Shown: positions 27,806 to 36,687, numbered from the stretch's first letter. The stretch: 56,528 bases of DNA from CAZGNZ01 sp964527215 (GCA_964527215.1 CAZGNZ010000030.1:1-56528), one strand, 5' to 3'. Translations and numbers: made by a program. Notes: generated from the letters alone by a model not told the origin.

Positions 27806-28794
27806 TACCCAATGGCCTCCGCCACAAACTGCTGTCCTTCGTACTTCTGCAGGTCTTCTCCAAACGCTTCTTTCAGGGCAGTGATGGCCACTTCTACCTG
27901 AGAGTCATCCGGCTGACTGGTTGTGATGTTCTGCAGCCAGATTCCCGGCTGCGCAAAAGCCCGAAAGAGAATATTGTCTCTGTGTTTGGCCGTCAGCTTC
28001 AGTACTTCATATCCAAATCCTGCCACCAGGGGAATCAGCGGCAAATGACTCAGCAGACGCATCCAGACTTTTATATCTCCCACAAACAGCGCCAGGATGG
28101 AATCAATAACGGCAAACGTCAGAATAGCAACAATGGCGATGATGAACATAAAGCTGGTCCCGCATCGGGGATGCTGCGTGGGAAATTGGTAAGTGTTGGC
28201 AATTTCCAGATGCTCCCCCGCCTCAAAGGTGTAAACCGTTTTGTGTTCTGCTCCGTGATATTCAAACAACCGACGCACATCCTTCATCATTGATATCAGA
28301 ATCAGATAAATCAGGAAAAAGCTGACTCGAAACACACCGGCCAGCAAATTGAATATAAATGGATCGTTGTCTCGATCAAACAGCCAGCTGGTCAGCCAGA
28401 TGGGAAGAATGAAAAAGAGTCCCAGCGCCAGCACAACAGCCAGGAGTGTGGCAAAGAAATCTCCGGTTTTGCTGGATCCCTTCTCCGCCTCTTCCGGCAT
28501 GGCAATCTCTGCGGACCACTGAAGTGTACTGAAACCGATTTTCATGGCTTCAAACAGTCCGATAATCCCCCTGAGCACAGGGGCTTTCAAAAGCGGCTTT
28601 TTTTCTGTCAGCGATGTAAAGTCATGTCGGTCCGCCACAATTTTGCCTTCCGGATTCCGGACGGCAGTGGCATATGCTCCGGGAACCCGCATCATGACAC
28701 CTTCAATAACTGCCTGCCCACCCACCAGAATGTTAGATTCAGCAGCCAGGAAAACATTCCATTTTCGCAGCAATTGTTTTATTTCCAATCTCAT
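27805..28794 (-). CDS. DUF1385 integral membrane protein
   Basis: Predicted inner-membrane protein of 329 residues from the chosen start. The family signature GGQAVIEGVMMR lies near residues 26-37 and YHGAEHKTVYTFE near 180-192. Five or so hydrophobic segments occur after residue 110. The function of the family is not known; its conserved place next to prfA and prmC suggests a link with translation or membrane-protein quality control. I prefer the ATG at 28794, but a GTG at 28857 in the same frame is possible and would add 21 residues. Confidence 0.88.
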   Translation of the reverse strand: MRLEIKQLLRKWNVFLAAESNILVGGQAVIEGVMMRVPGAYATAVRNPEGKIVADRHDFTSLTEKKPLLKAPVLRGIIGLFEAMKIGFSTLQWSAEIAMPEEAEKGSSKTGDFFATLLAVVLALGLFFILPIWLTSWLFDRDNDPFIFNLLAGVFRVSFFLIYLILISMMKDVRRLFEYHGAEHKTVYTFEAGEHLEIANTYQFPTQHPRCGTSFMFIIAIVAILTFAVIDSILALFVGDIKVWMRLLSHLPLIPLVAGFGYEVLKLTAKHRDNILFRAFAQPGIWLQNITTSQPDDSQVEVAITALKEAFGEDLQKYEGQQFVAEAIG

Positions 28795-28912
28795 ATTCCA
28801 AATTATTTTCGGCAAATCTCTATCAAAATCCAACTTGGAAGTTAATGGTATCTTCACCGAATTATGTATAAGTTTATCGTCACCTGAAATTCATTCCACA
28901 CCTAATGAATTT

Positions 28913-29003
28913 CCCCGCCGCTGAGCGGACGGGGTATCATTAGTGATATAATCATTTTTTATTTCGCCGCCGCGCCAAATGGCGGATTTTCAACAAGCGG
29001 CGG
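28913..29003. repeat. GC-rich hairpin cluster
   Basis: Two stable hairpins in an otherwise AT-rich gap. The first pairs CCCCG-CCGCT with AGCGG-A-CGGGG around one base (28913-28934). The second pairs CCGCCGC (28967-28973) with GCGGCGG (28997-29003). TTCCCCGCCGCT occurs at the first, and its complement borders the second. TTCCCCGCC also occurs inverted near 29205. They may be intergenic palindromic repeats or regulatory stems upstream of DUF1385. Confidence 0.6.
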
Positions 29004-29060
29004 GGAATGCACCCAGTTACACTCGTCCGCCCACTGGCGGATTCAAAAACGTTTTATTGA

Positions 29061-29346
29061 TAACCTGAATATTTCAAAATGAGATGGTGGAGCTGGTTGA
29101 TTATGAGAGGTTTACGACGAGATTTGAATCCGTTATTTGGCGTGGTGGCAAAATAGTTAATGACCCGATCGATGACTGAACCCCCGTTCTGTCAGCTGAC
29201 GGGCGGGGAAATTCGTCAACCTTGTACGGCACAGTACAATGTGAACAAATATCAAGCGTGATTGAAACAGGATCGACCAGAACGATCATTGTCCGGAAAA
29301 AGCGAGGTTTTTTACGCATAGAAATTCTCGTGAAATATTCGGGTTA
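29061..29346. repeat. Palindromic MITE-like repeat, copy 2
   Basis: A 286-base element bounded by 16-base inverted repeats that differ at one position (TAACCTGAATATTTCA at 29061 and TGAAATATTCGGGTTA at 29331-29346). The ends match those of the element at 4330-4511. The left arm (AATGAGATGGTGGAG...) aligns with the inner arm of copy 1, and the core GTACGGCACAGTAC (29224-29237) matches the copy 1 core on the opposite strand at most positions. An open frame of 72 codons on the minus strand starts just inside the right end. It matches no transposase I can name and may be a relic. Confidence 0.72.
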
Positions 29347-29853
29347 ACTGCGGCTGAACGGCCTCGCTCACTTTGAACTGCACCCCTTGCTAAAGAAGAG
29401 TCCTGTGGGTTTTTTACTGTAAAAACCAGATGTGTACAGCCATGAATCAGCGGTGACTGTTCACTTCTCTCTCATAAACACAATACGCCCATCTCAGGCA
29501 GTATTTTCAGGAGTAAACCATTTGAAAAACCATGATATGGGTTTTCTGCGAGGTTTGGATACTATCATAAACACTTCCAAAAACTGAAATGCTGTTTTCG
29601 CACGCACCGGATTTCCAGAGGGGTACCGACGCTGGTATTCAAATTATACCTGAATATTAACGAATCATGAAGATCAGACTGATTCTGTCTTTGTTACATC
29701 TCGTATCGAAGAACCTTATTCCTTTTTCCCTATCCAATTGTCAAATTAATTTTTAGGTATGGAAAACGGACCAATTAGTCCGATTTCAATTGATTTTCCA
29801 ATAAACAATTTTTGCAGTCATATTTGAAAACAACATTACTTGGAGTAAATCAA
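29347..29853. other. Long leader region upstream of the lysine-degradation genes
   Basis: About 500 bases without a gene between repeat copy 2 and saccharopine dehydrogenase. Short AT-rich inverted repeats occur, for example GGTTTTT/AAAAACC near 29409-29428 and a CCAT/ATGG hairpin near 29530-29548. No lysine riboswitch or other known riboswitch core could be recognised. A promoter for the plus-strand operon should lie toward the right end, but no convincing -35/-10 pair stands out. Confidence 0.4.
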
Positions 29854-31176
29854 ATGAAAAAAATACTGGTACTGGGTGCCGGACTCGTAAGCAAACCCGG
29901 TGTTCGCTATCTCCTTGATCAGGAAAATCTGTTTGTGACCGTTGCGTCTCGGACGGTGAGTAAAGCTGAAGCGCTGGTGGAAGGATATGAGAACGGCAAG
30001 GCGGTCGCGCTCCTGGTGGACAATACCGATGAACTGGTCGGGCTGATTCAGAAACATGATATTGTCATCAGTCTGCTGCCCTGGATTCACCACCTGAAAG
30101 TGGCCCGGCTCTGCCTGGAACATGACACCCATTTGGCCACAACCTCCTATGTCAGTGCCGAGATGCAGGAACTGGACGAACCCGCGAAAGCCAAAAACCT
30201 TCTGTTTCTCAATGAAATTGGTGTGGACCCCGGGATTGATCATATGTCTGCAATGAAGATTATTGATGAAACCCATGCCGAAGGCGGAAAAGTGCTGCAT
30301 TTTTACAGCTATTGCGGCGGACTGCCGGCTCCCAAAGACAACAACAATCCCTTTGGATACAAATTCAGCTGGAGCCCCCGCGGTGTGGTGCTCGCCAGCA
30401 GAAATTCAGCAAAATTCCTGGAAAACGGTGAAATCGTCAATATTGAAGGCAAAAACCTTTTCCTGAACAGCCGCGAGGAAGAAGTGGAAGGTCTCGGCAT
30501 GTACGAAGTATATCCCAACCGCGACTCCGTTCCCTACAAAGACATCTATGGACTGAAAGATGCCCTCACCGTCATGCGGGGTACATACCGGAATCTGGGA
30601 TGGTGCCGCACCCTGAAAGGCATTGTGGATATGGGTTTGGTGGACGACACTCCCCGAGATGATGTCAGCAGTGAAAAAACCTACGCCGAAGTCACCGCAT
30701 CCGCCATTGGCGCAAATCCCGCCGATGTAAAAGCCGCCACTGCCGCCAAACTGGAAATATCCGAAGACGACGACATTATCAAACGCCTGGAATGGCTTGG
30801 TCTGTTCAGTGACGAAAAAGTGACCGATCAGAACAACCGACTGGATGTCCTCAGTGATCGTCTGCAGGAAAAACTGTATTTCGAAGACGGTGAAACGGAT
30901 ATGATCATCCTGCAGCACAAGTTCACCATCGAAAACGCTGACGGATCGATGAAAAAAATGACGTCCACACTCATCGACTACGGTATTCCAAACGGTGATT
31001 CATCCATGGCCCGCACCGTCAGTCTGCCCATGGCCATTGGGGTCAAACTGATGGCAGAAGGGAAAATCAGCCTGACCGGTGTCCAAATTCCCAACACAAA
31101 AGGGATTTATGAACCCGTCATGGCCGAACTGGAAAAACTGAACATCAAAATGGTTGAAAAAACCTATCCGATGTAA
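29854..31176 (+). CDS. Saccharopine dehydrogenase (glutamate-forming)
   Basis: Predicted NAD(P)-dependent enzyme that splits saccharopine into glutamate and aminoadipate semialdehyde, the second step of lysine degradation. The 440-residue protein has the Rossmann motif VLGAGLVSKPG near residues 6-16, VISLLPW near 71-77, and the family segments GVDPGIDHMSA and SYCGGLPAP (near 128-138 and 155-163). The ATG at 29854 has GGAG eight bases upstream; an earlier in-frame start is unlikely. It precedes the reductase gene, the reverse of the domain order in the fused eukaryotic enzyme AASS. Saccharopine dehydrogenases also act in synthesis, but the glutamate-forming type beside a reductase of the AASS kind favours catabolism. 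Confidence 0.88.
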   Translation: MKKILVLGAGLVSKPGVRYLLDQENLFVTVASRTVSKAEALVEGYENGKAVALLVDNTDELVGLIQKHDIVISLLPWIHHLKVARLCLEHDTHLATTSYVSAEMQELDEPAKAKNLLFLNEIGVDPGIDHMSAMKIIDETHAEGGKVLHFYSYCGGLPAPKDNNNPFGYKFSWSPRGVVLASRNSAKFLENGEIVNIEGKNLFLNSREEEVEGLGMYEVYPNRDSVPYKDIYGLKDALTVMRGTYRNLGWCRTLKGIVDMGLVDDTPRDDVSSEKTYAEVTASAIGANPADVKAATAAKLEISEDDDIIKRLEWLGLFSDEKVTDQNNRLDVLSDRLQEKLYFEDGETDMIILQHKFTIENADGSMKKMTSTLIDYGIPNGDSSMARTVSLPMAIGVKLMAEGKISLTGVQIPNTKGIYEPVMAELEKLNIKMVEKTYPM

Positions 31177-31183
31177 TTCATCT

Positions 31184-31217
31184 GCCGGGTGATGCCGGAA
31201 GGGTCACCCGGTCTTTT
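31184..31217 (+). terminator. Intercistronic hairpin terminator
   Basis: CCGGGTGA (31185-31192) pairs perfectly with TCACCCGG (31204-31211) around an 11-base loop and is followed by TCTTTT. It stands between the saccharopine dehydrogenase and reductase genes, starting eight bases after the first stop codon. It could partly end transcription and lower reductase expression, or stabilise the 3' end of the upstream message. Confidence 0.78.
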
Positions 31218-31257
31218 AACATTAATCCACATAACCAACCACACTGAAAGGACAGAT

Positions 31258-32568
31258 ATGGGCAAAAACGTCATCGGCATCCGACATGAGGATAAAAACA
31301 AATGGGAACGCCGGATTCCTTTTACACCGGATGATCTGCAGAAAATTCAGGAGAAATACGGTATTGAGTTTCTGGTTCAGACCAGTCCGACCCGTATCTA
31401 TCCAGATTCTGAATTCACCTCACGGGGAATAAAAGTCGTTGAAAACATAGATGATGCATCTGTTGTTTTTGCCGTGAAAGAGATACCGGTGAAATTCCTT
31501 CAACCGGACAAAACGTACATCTTTTTTTCCCACACCATCAAGGGTCAGGACTATAACATGCCCATGCTGCAGCATATCCTGAAGCATAACATCACACTGG
31601 TGGACTACGAGCGGATCGTGGACGACAAAAACCGCCGGCTGGTGTTTTTCGGCGCTCATGCCGGATATGCCGGAATGATTGATTCGCTGCATCTTCTGGG
31701 TCAGCGGCATCAGACCCTGGGTTACCAAAGCAAGTTTTCTGAAATCAAAATGTCCTATCAATACTCCAGCCTGTCTGAAGCAGAAGCTGCCATCGCTGAG
31801 GTAGGAAAAACGATTCGTGAAACCGGGCTTCCGCAGCGGGAGCATCCCCTTGTCATCGGATTTGCCGGATACGGCAATGTATCTATCGGCGCTCAGAAGA
31901 TTTTGGCCAATCTGCCGGTGGAAGAAATCCAGCCGGAAAATCTGATCGAGTTTTATCATTCTGCCGACTTTAACCGCAATACAGTCTACAAAGTGGTTTT
32001 CAAAGAAGAACATCTGGTGGAACGCATTGACGGCAGTCCATTCGAGCTGCAGAAATACTACAATGAACCCCAACTGTTCAAATCCAAATTCCAGCAGTAT
32101 CTGCCCTCTCTGGCGGTGCTGGTCAACTGCATCTACTGGACACCGGATTATCCCCGGCTGGTCACAAAAGCCGCTCTGAAGGAAGGATATGAATCCGGAA
32201 TACTTAAAAACCTGGAAGTAATTGGCGATATCAGCATTGATATCGACGGCTCCGTGGAATGCAGTTACAAGGCCACGCAGCCGGACAACCCAGCCTATGT
32301 TTACGAGCCGGTGACGGACTGCTTCATTGACGGTGTCAAGGGTAACGGTCCCGTGATCCTGGCTGTGGATAATCTGCCCTGCGAGATTTCCAAAGAAGCG
32401 TCTGAATCATTCAGCACGGCACTCACACCGCTGATTGACGGTATTGCCATGGCAGACTGGCAGCTGCCGTTTGATGAGCTGAATGTTCCGGTTCCGATAA
32501 AAAAGGCCGTTATCGCCCATCAGGGACAGCTGACACCGGAATACGAATATATCCGTGAATTCTTTTAA
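31258..32568 (+). CDS. Lysine-2-oxoglutarate reductase (saccharopine-forming)
   Basis: Predicted enzyme joining lysine and 2-oxoglutarate to form saccharopine. The 436-residue protein begins with the alanine dehydrogenase/transhydrogenase-like segment IGIRHEDKNKWERRIPFTP (residues 5-23), a hallmark of the reductase half of AASS. FSHTIKGQ lies near residue 86, and a nucleotide-binding GFAGYGNVSIGA near residues 201-212. The C-terminal VDNLPCEISKEAS is also typical. AAGGA precedes the ATG at 31258. It lies 81 bases after the dehydrogenase gene with a terminator hairpin between them. The split, reversed gene order is uncommon. Confidence 0.87.
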   Translation: MGKNVIGIRHEDKNKWERRIPFTPDDLQKIQEKYGIEFLVQTSPTRIYPDSEFTSRGIKVVENIDDASVVFAVKEIPVKFLQPDKTYIFFSHTIKGQDYNMPMLQHILKHNITLVDYERIVDDKNRRLVFFGAHAGYAGMIDSLHLLGQRHQTLGYQSKFSEIKMSYQYSSLSEAEAAIAEVGKTIRETGLPQREHPLVIGFAGYGNVSIGAQKILANLPVEEIQPENLIEFYHSADFNRNTVYKVVFKEEHLVERIDGSPFELQKYYNEPQLFKSKFQQYLPSLAVLVNCIYWTPDYPRLVTKAALKEGYESGILKNLEVIGDISIDIDGSVECSYKATQPDNPAYVYEPVTDCFIDGVKGNGPVILAVDNLPCEISKEASESFSTALTPLIDGIAMADWQLPFDELNVPVPIKKAVIAHQGQLTPEYEYIREFF

Positions 32569-32604
32569 TTTGTCTAAATGGAAGTTTCAGTTTCTATTTA
32601 AATT

Positions 32605-32637
32605 GACTCCCTCTGTGAATGAGGGAGTCTTTCTTTT
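32605..32637 (+). terminator. Terminator abutting the TonB receptor start codon
   Basis: GACTCCCTC (32605-32613) pairs perfectly with GAGGGAGTC (32621-32629) around a 7-base loop, followed by TTTCTTTT. The next base begins the ATG of the TonB receptor. The right arm GAGGGAG is also the only plausible ribosome site for that gene, so the same stem would end transcription and hide the ribosome site. Confidence 0.88.
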
Positions 32638-35010
32638 ATGACCCAATATCGCTTATGCACCCCAATTCTGGTTCTTCTTGTTTCCGCAGTGTGCCTTCAG
32701 GCTGCTGCTCTGTCCGGTACGGTAACCAATATGGAAAACGGGGAACCGGTTCCCTTTGCAAATGTGATGCTTCCGGAACTGGAAATCGGTACTGCAGCAG
32801 ATGTCCACGGGTTTTACATTTTTCCGGACCTTCCGCAGCACCGCGATATTCAGCTGACCATACGCATGATTGGATTTGCACGTCTGGATACCGTCATCCG
32901 TCTTACCGGAAAATCACGTCGATTGAATCTCTCCCTTGATCCAGTCCCCATTCAGCTTCCTGAACTTCAGGTGTCGAAAGTGGAAACGCCGCTGCAGCAT
33001 AGACCCGAACTGAACCGCATTACATTTTCCAGTCCGGAACTTCGGCTGGCGCCTGCCATTTTTGAATCTGACGTTTTCCGTACGGTTCAGCTGCTGCCCA
33101 GCGTTCTCCCCCAAAGCGACTATTCTTCCGCTTTCTATGTGCGCGGCGGCAGTCCGGATGAAAACCAGATAGTGCTGGACGGTACTCAGATATACAATCC
33201 CTATCATGTGGGCGGAATTTTTTCCACATTTAATACCGATGCCCTTTCTGCTGTTGAATTCCTGCCGGGCGGATTTCAGGCAGATTACGGATCTAATCTT
33301 TCATCCGTCATGAATATTACCACCAAGATGGGAAATTCTGAAAACGGCCGGCTGAGACAGGACCGATGGCTGAAAAAATACTGGGACTGGAGTGAATTTC
33401 GCGGCAATATCAATTTACTGAGCGCGAAATTCCTGGCTGAAGGTCCGTTGTATAAAGGATCATGGTTTCTGTCGGCCAGACGGACGTATTTCGACCAGTT
33501 GGCCGCCGCCTATTATGCCCTTACTGACCAGCAGCGGGATTGGGGATATTATTTTGGCGATCTGCATTTGAAGCTGAACTATCGGCCTGCGGACGGTCAT
33601 CGAATTACGTATGCCCACTTTGGGGGAGTGGATGATTTGTCAATAGACGTGACCGACCCGGATTATCCGGAAGTGGGTTTTGCCTGGAAATGGGGCAATC
33701 GCACACACAGTCTTGAGTGGCAGTATTCTCCGGAACCGGACATTCGAATCGAAACGGTTCTGGCCCGTACCAGCTATTATTTTGACGTAAACTTCGATCT
33801 GACGGTTTTCCGGGAAAGCAGTTTTACCGATACAACAGATTCCACCACAATACAGGCTGAGATGAACAACCGGGTTCGGGATTTAACCCTGAGTCAGAAA
33901 GCGGTTTGGTATCCGGTCAGACAGCACAAGCTGCAACTGGGTTATGAATTGAAATATCTGGACACCGAATACCTGGAGAAATACTGGGATGCCGTCATCA
34001 TTGACCGAATGAAAAGTCCCCATCAGTTTGCACTGTTTATTCGGGATACCTGGCGTCCCGGCCTACGCTGGTCTTTTGATATCGGTACCCGTCTGACAAA
34101 ATACGAGTATCACGACAATATTGTTTTTGACCCTCGATTCAATGCGCATTATTTCATCAATGAAAACCTGGTTCTGAAAGCCAGTGGGGGAATCTATTCC
34201 CAGTTTTTATTCACAATGAATCAGGACGATCAGCTGCTGCGTCTGGTGGATTTCTGGCAGCCGGTATCAGAATACTACGATCCTCAACGGGCAGTGCATT
34301 GGATACTTGGAACGGAATACCAGTTTTTGCCCGGGACGGTGCTGTCCTGTGATTTGTATTACAAGCCTTACCTGAATGTTCTGGATCAGAGCAAAGTCAT
34401 CCATCCGTCCAATGCCGAACAGGGCTTTGTTGAAGGAAAGGCTGATGCGATGGGACTGGAGCTGATGGTTAAACGCGAAATGGGTCGGCTGACCGGCTGG
34501 ATCGGCTATGCCTGGTCATCTGTGGAAAGGGAATTCGATTATAATAAAAACGGAATAATCGAGAGTGATCTGGGTGAGGTGTATGATGCCGGTCACGATA
34601 TACCGCATTCATTAAACATGACAATGAACCTGCATCTGGATCAGCGCCAGGATCTGGCACTGACCCTGGTCTGGCACAGCGGTCAGCCGTTTACCCCGCC
34701 CCAGGCCAGGACATACCATCAGTCTGACAATATCTGGGGTTCCATGGATAATCCTTATCAGCGGTTTGATGCGGTATACGGTCGTAAAAACAGCGCTCGG
34801 TATCCGGCCTATTTTCGACTGGATGTGGGATATCGGCGCAGTACTCGAATATTCGGTGTGCCCGGCAGGCTGGAGCTTCAGGTTATCAATCTCACAAATC
34901 ATTTTAACACATTGTTTTATAACTGGGATTTCGAAACATCCCCCATGCAGGTGCGTGCTTTCAGCATGTTTCCCGTCATGGCAACTGTCGGTTGGGAGTT
35001 TGAGCTATGA
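32638..35010 (+). CDS. TonB-dependent outer-membrane receptor
   Basis: Outer-membrane transporter of 790 residues. A signal peptide (residues 1-24) is followed by a carboxypeptidase regulatory-like domain (LSGTVTNMENGEPVPFANV, residues 25-43 onward, to about 110). The plug domain carries AFYVRGGSPDENQIVLDG near residues 163-180 and LPGGFQADYG. A long beta barrel ends in an aromatic-rich strand finishing at WEFEL. The substrate is unknown. The start codon lies directly after a terminator, and the gene overlaps the next by four bases. This arrangement of a receptor and partner lipoprotein resembles DUF4249 pairs of Bacteroidota. Confidence 0.9.
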   Translation: MTQYRLCTPILVLLVSAVCLQAAALSGTVTNMENGEPVPFANVMLPELEIGTAADVHGFYIFPDLPQHRDIQLTIRMIGFARLDTVIRLTGKSRRLNLSLDPVPIQLPELQVSKVETPLQHRPELNRITFSSPELRLAPAIFESDVFRTVQLLPSVLPQSDYSSAFYVRGGSPDENQIVLDGTQIYNPYHVGGIFSTFNTDALSAVEFLPGGFQADYGSNLSSVMNITTKMGNSENGRLRQDRWLKKYWDWSEFRGNINLLSAKFLAEGPLYKGSWFLSARRTYFDQLAAAYYALTDQQRDWGYYFGDLHLKLNYRPADGHRITYAHFGGVDDLSIDVTDPDYPEVGFAWKWGNRTHSLEWQYSPEPDIRIETVLARTSYYFDVNFDLTVFRESSFTDTTDSTTIQAEMNNRVRDLTLSQKAVWYPVRQHKLQLGYELKYLDTEYLEKYWDAVIIDRMKSPHQFALFIRDTWRPGLRWSFDIGTRLTKYEYHDNIVFDPRFNAHYFINENLVLKASGGIYSQFLFTMNQDDQLLRLVDFWQPVSEYYDPQRAVHWILGTEYQFLPGTVLSCDLYYKPYLNVLDQSKVIHPSNAEQGFVEGKADAMGLELMVKREMGRLTGWIGYAWSSVEREFDYNKNGIIESDLGEVYDAGHDIPHSLNMTMNLHLDQRQDLALTLVWHSGQPFTPPQARTYHQSDNIWGSMDNPYQRFDAVYGRKNSARYPAYFRLDVGYRRSTRIFGVPGRLELQVINLTNHFNTLFYNWDFETSPMQVRAFSMFPVMATVGWEFEL

Positions 35011-36614
35011 AACGGATCCTGACTGCCGCAGTATTTTCAGTGATGCTGTTCAACACATGCGAGAAAGAAGTGTCCCTGACCGGAATTGACGGGATTCCGG
35101 AAGCTATGGCAGAATTTGATGAAGGCATTCGGATTGAAGCCATCCTCTATCCCGAAGAAAAAACAGCGCTGGTCCGGATTGACCGCATGGTCAGTCTGGA
35201 TGAAGATTCACTCTTTAACTGTGAAGATGATGATGGTGACTGGCGGTCATTCACTGATCTGAACAACAACGGCAGATGGAATCCGGGGGAGCCGCTGAAC
35301 GATGATCTGGGTGAAGACGGCATGCAGGGAGATCCCTGGGATGAAGACCGCGATCTGGATTTCAGTGAAGCCAGTACCGGTGAAGGAAACGGCAGACCGG
35401 ACTGCGGAGAACCCAATGTGGATGAATATGATGAAGTGCTGCCGCAGCTTCACATTTCAGACTGCGAGGAGGTGAAAATTACCGGACCGGACGGTACCGA
35501 GTATTTTCTGCACTTCGATTCAGAGGCGGATCGTCTGAAATCCTACCCGGAATATGATCCGGCTCAGGATTATCTGGAAACCTATCTTTACGGCGGATGG
35601 GTTCCGGAAGACACCATTGCATTCAATCTGGACCCCAATGCCCCCGTATCGGAACGGATTTACACCTTTTCCTGTCAGTGCGGGAATTATGGCAGCGTCA
35701 CGGCTGCAGATACCGTTTTCATGCCGGTGGATTTTTATGCCGACAGTCTGGGCCAAAAACCCCTGGAGGGAAACATAAACAATTTTCCGGCCCTGCTCGG
35801 ACTGCTCAGTGACTGCGAGGTGGAAAACTTTCTTCATGTTTTCAAAACACAGGAGGAAATCTCCTTCCAGTCTTTTTTCTTTCAGTCCCGGCCGGAAGAA
35901 CGCAGTTTTTGGATTACGGCCAACGAAGTTGATCACATATCTCTGGAAACCTGTGAATACCGCACCAGCTACATCCACGGCCAGGCGCTGTATGCTCCAG
36001 AAGATCCAGGGTATTCTCCGGATGTCAATGTCATGAGTACAGTTATCGGGGAAATTCCGGCAATTTATGTATATGATGTGCAGACCATGTCGGCAGCGTA
36101 TGAGCGGTATTTCCTCTTTTCAGACCTGAATCTGCTGGACCCGGTGCGGGGCAATCTGCGCAATGATTCCAATGAGGTGGTTCCGGGGGTGTTCGGCTCA
36201 CTGACCACCAGCCATCTGTTTGCCATTGTACTGCCACCGCCTACTCTTGATTACTGGTTACCGGAGATTGGACCGGATACACTCTCTTTCCAGATGGTTC
36301 TCAATTACTATGTTCCGTTTGGCAGTTTTGAATTTTCCGTTACCGGTATGGATATACTGGCGCTGTCGGAAGCACTGGCTGAAAATCCGGACTGGGCCAT
36401 CGACTACTCTGAAAACAGACGAATAACCGCCAGTCTCCTTTCAGATGACTTTCTTCCCGCAAATAACAATGTTGTTCTGTTTCGGATTACGGGTGTCCGC
36501 AACAACAGCAGTCCGGTTTGCTTCGAAAACGGTCTGATCTACATTCCCATGAATGATGACTATTACTGGCTGGATTTCAAGTCCTGTGACCTGTTCGAAT
36601 ACAATGATGAGTAG
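35007..36614 (+). CDS. DUF4249-like surface lipoprotein, partner of the TonB receptor
   Basis: Predicted exported protein of 535 residues. The N terminus (MKRILTAAVF...LFNTC) resembles a lipoprotein signal with Cys18, though the lipobox is not classical. Residues 70-140 are rich in Asp, Asn and Gly with calcium-loop-like patterns such as DLNNNGRWNPGEP and GDPWDEDRDLD, followed by GNGRPDCGEPNVDEYDE. The remainder is beta-rich. It overlaps the receptor gene by four bases, so it is probably a substrate-binding or lid lipoprotein working with that receptor. The DUF4249 assignment rests on architecture and context, so it is tentative. Confidence 0.65.
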   Translation: MKRILTAAVFSVMLFNTCEKEVSLTGIDGIPEAMAEFDEGIRIEAILYPEEKTALVRIDRMVSLDEDSLFNCEDDDGDWRSFTDLNNNGRWNPGEPLNDDLGEDGMQGDPWDEDRDLDFSEASTGEGNGRPDCGEPNVDEYDEVLPQLHISDCEEVKITGPDGTEYFLHFDSEADRLKSYPEYDPAQDYLETYLYGGWVPEDTIAFNLDPNAPVSERIYTFSCQCGNYGSVTAADTVFMPVDFYADSLGQKPLEGNINNFPALLGLLSDCEVENFLHVFKTQEEISFQSFFFQSRPEERSFWITANEVDHISLETCEYRTSYIHGQALYAPEDPGYSPDVNVMSTVIGEIPAIYVYDVQTMSAAYERYFLFSDLNLLDPVRGNLRNDSNEVVPGVFGSLTTSHLFAIVLPPPTLDYWLPEIGPDTLSFQMVLNYYVPFGSFEFSVTGMDILALSEALAENPDWAIDYSENRRITASLLSDDFLPANNNVVLFRITGVRNNSSPVCFENGLIYIPMNDDYYWLDFKSCDLFEYNDE

Positions 36615-36640
36615 ACAGAGGGAAAACAAAAGATTTGTAT

Positions 36641-36682
36641 AAACCCTGCCTGCGGTGCACAGACAGGCCGGTGTCCCGGTTT
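36641..36682. terminator. Imperfect hairpin between convergent genes
   Basis: Outer arms AAACC/GGTTT and inner arms GCCTG/CAGGC could fold into an interrupted hairpin in the 73-base gap between the lipoprotein gene and the leftward LON-domain gene. It lacks a clean T-tract, so its role as a bidirectional terminator is uncertain. Confidence 0.35.
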
Positions 36683-36687
36683 GATGC

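Noticed and set aside
29082..29135. String resembling the 5' part of tRNA-Leu (GAGATGGTGGAGCTGGTTGA)
   Set aside because: No anticodon stem, T-loop or acceptor pairing follows, and the string is part of the repeat arm.
29101..29319. 72-codon open frame on the minus strand
   Set aside because: It lies wholly inside the palindromic repeat and matches no protein family I know, so it is described with the repeat.
29347..29853. Possible lysine riboswitch before the lysine-degradation genes
   Set aside because: The conserved junction and stems of the L box could not be found; only weak AT-rich hairpins are present.
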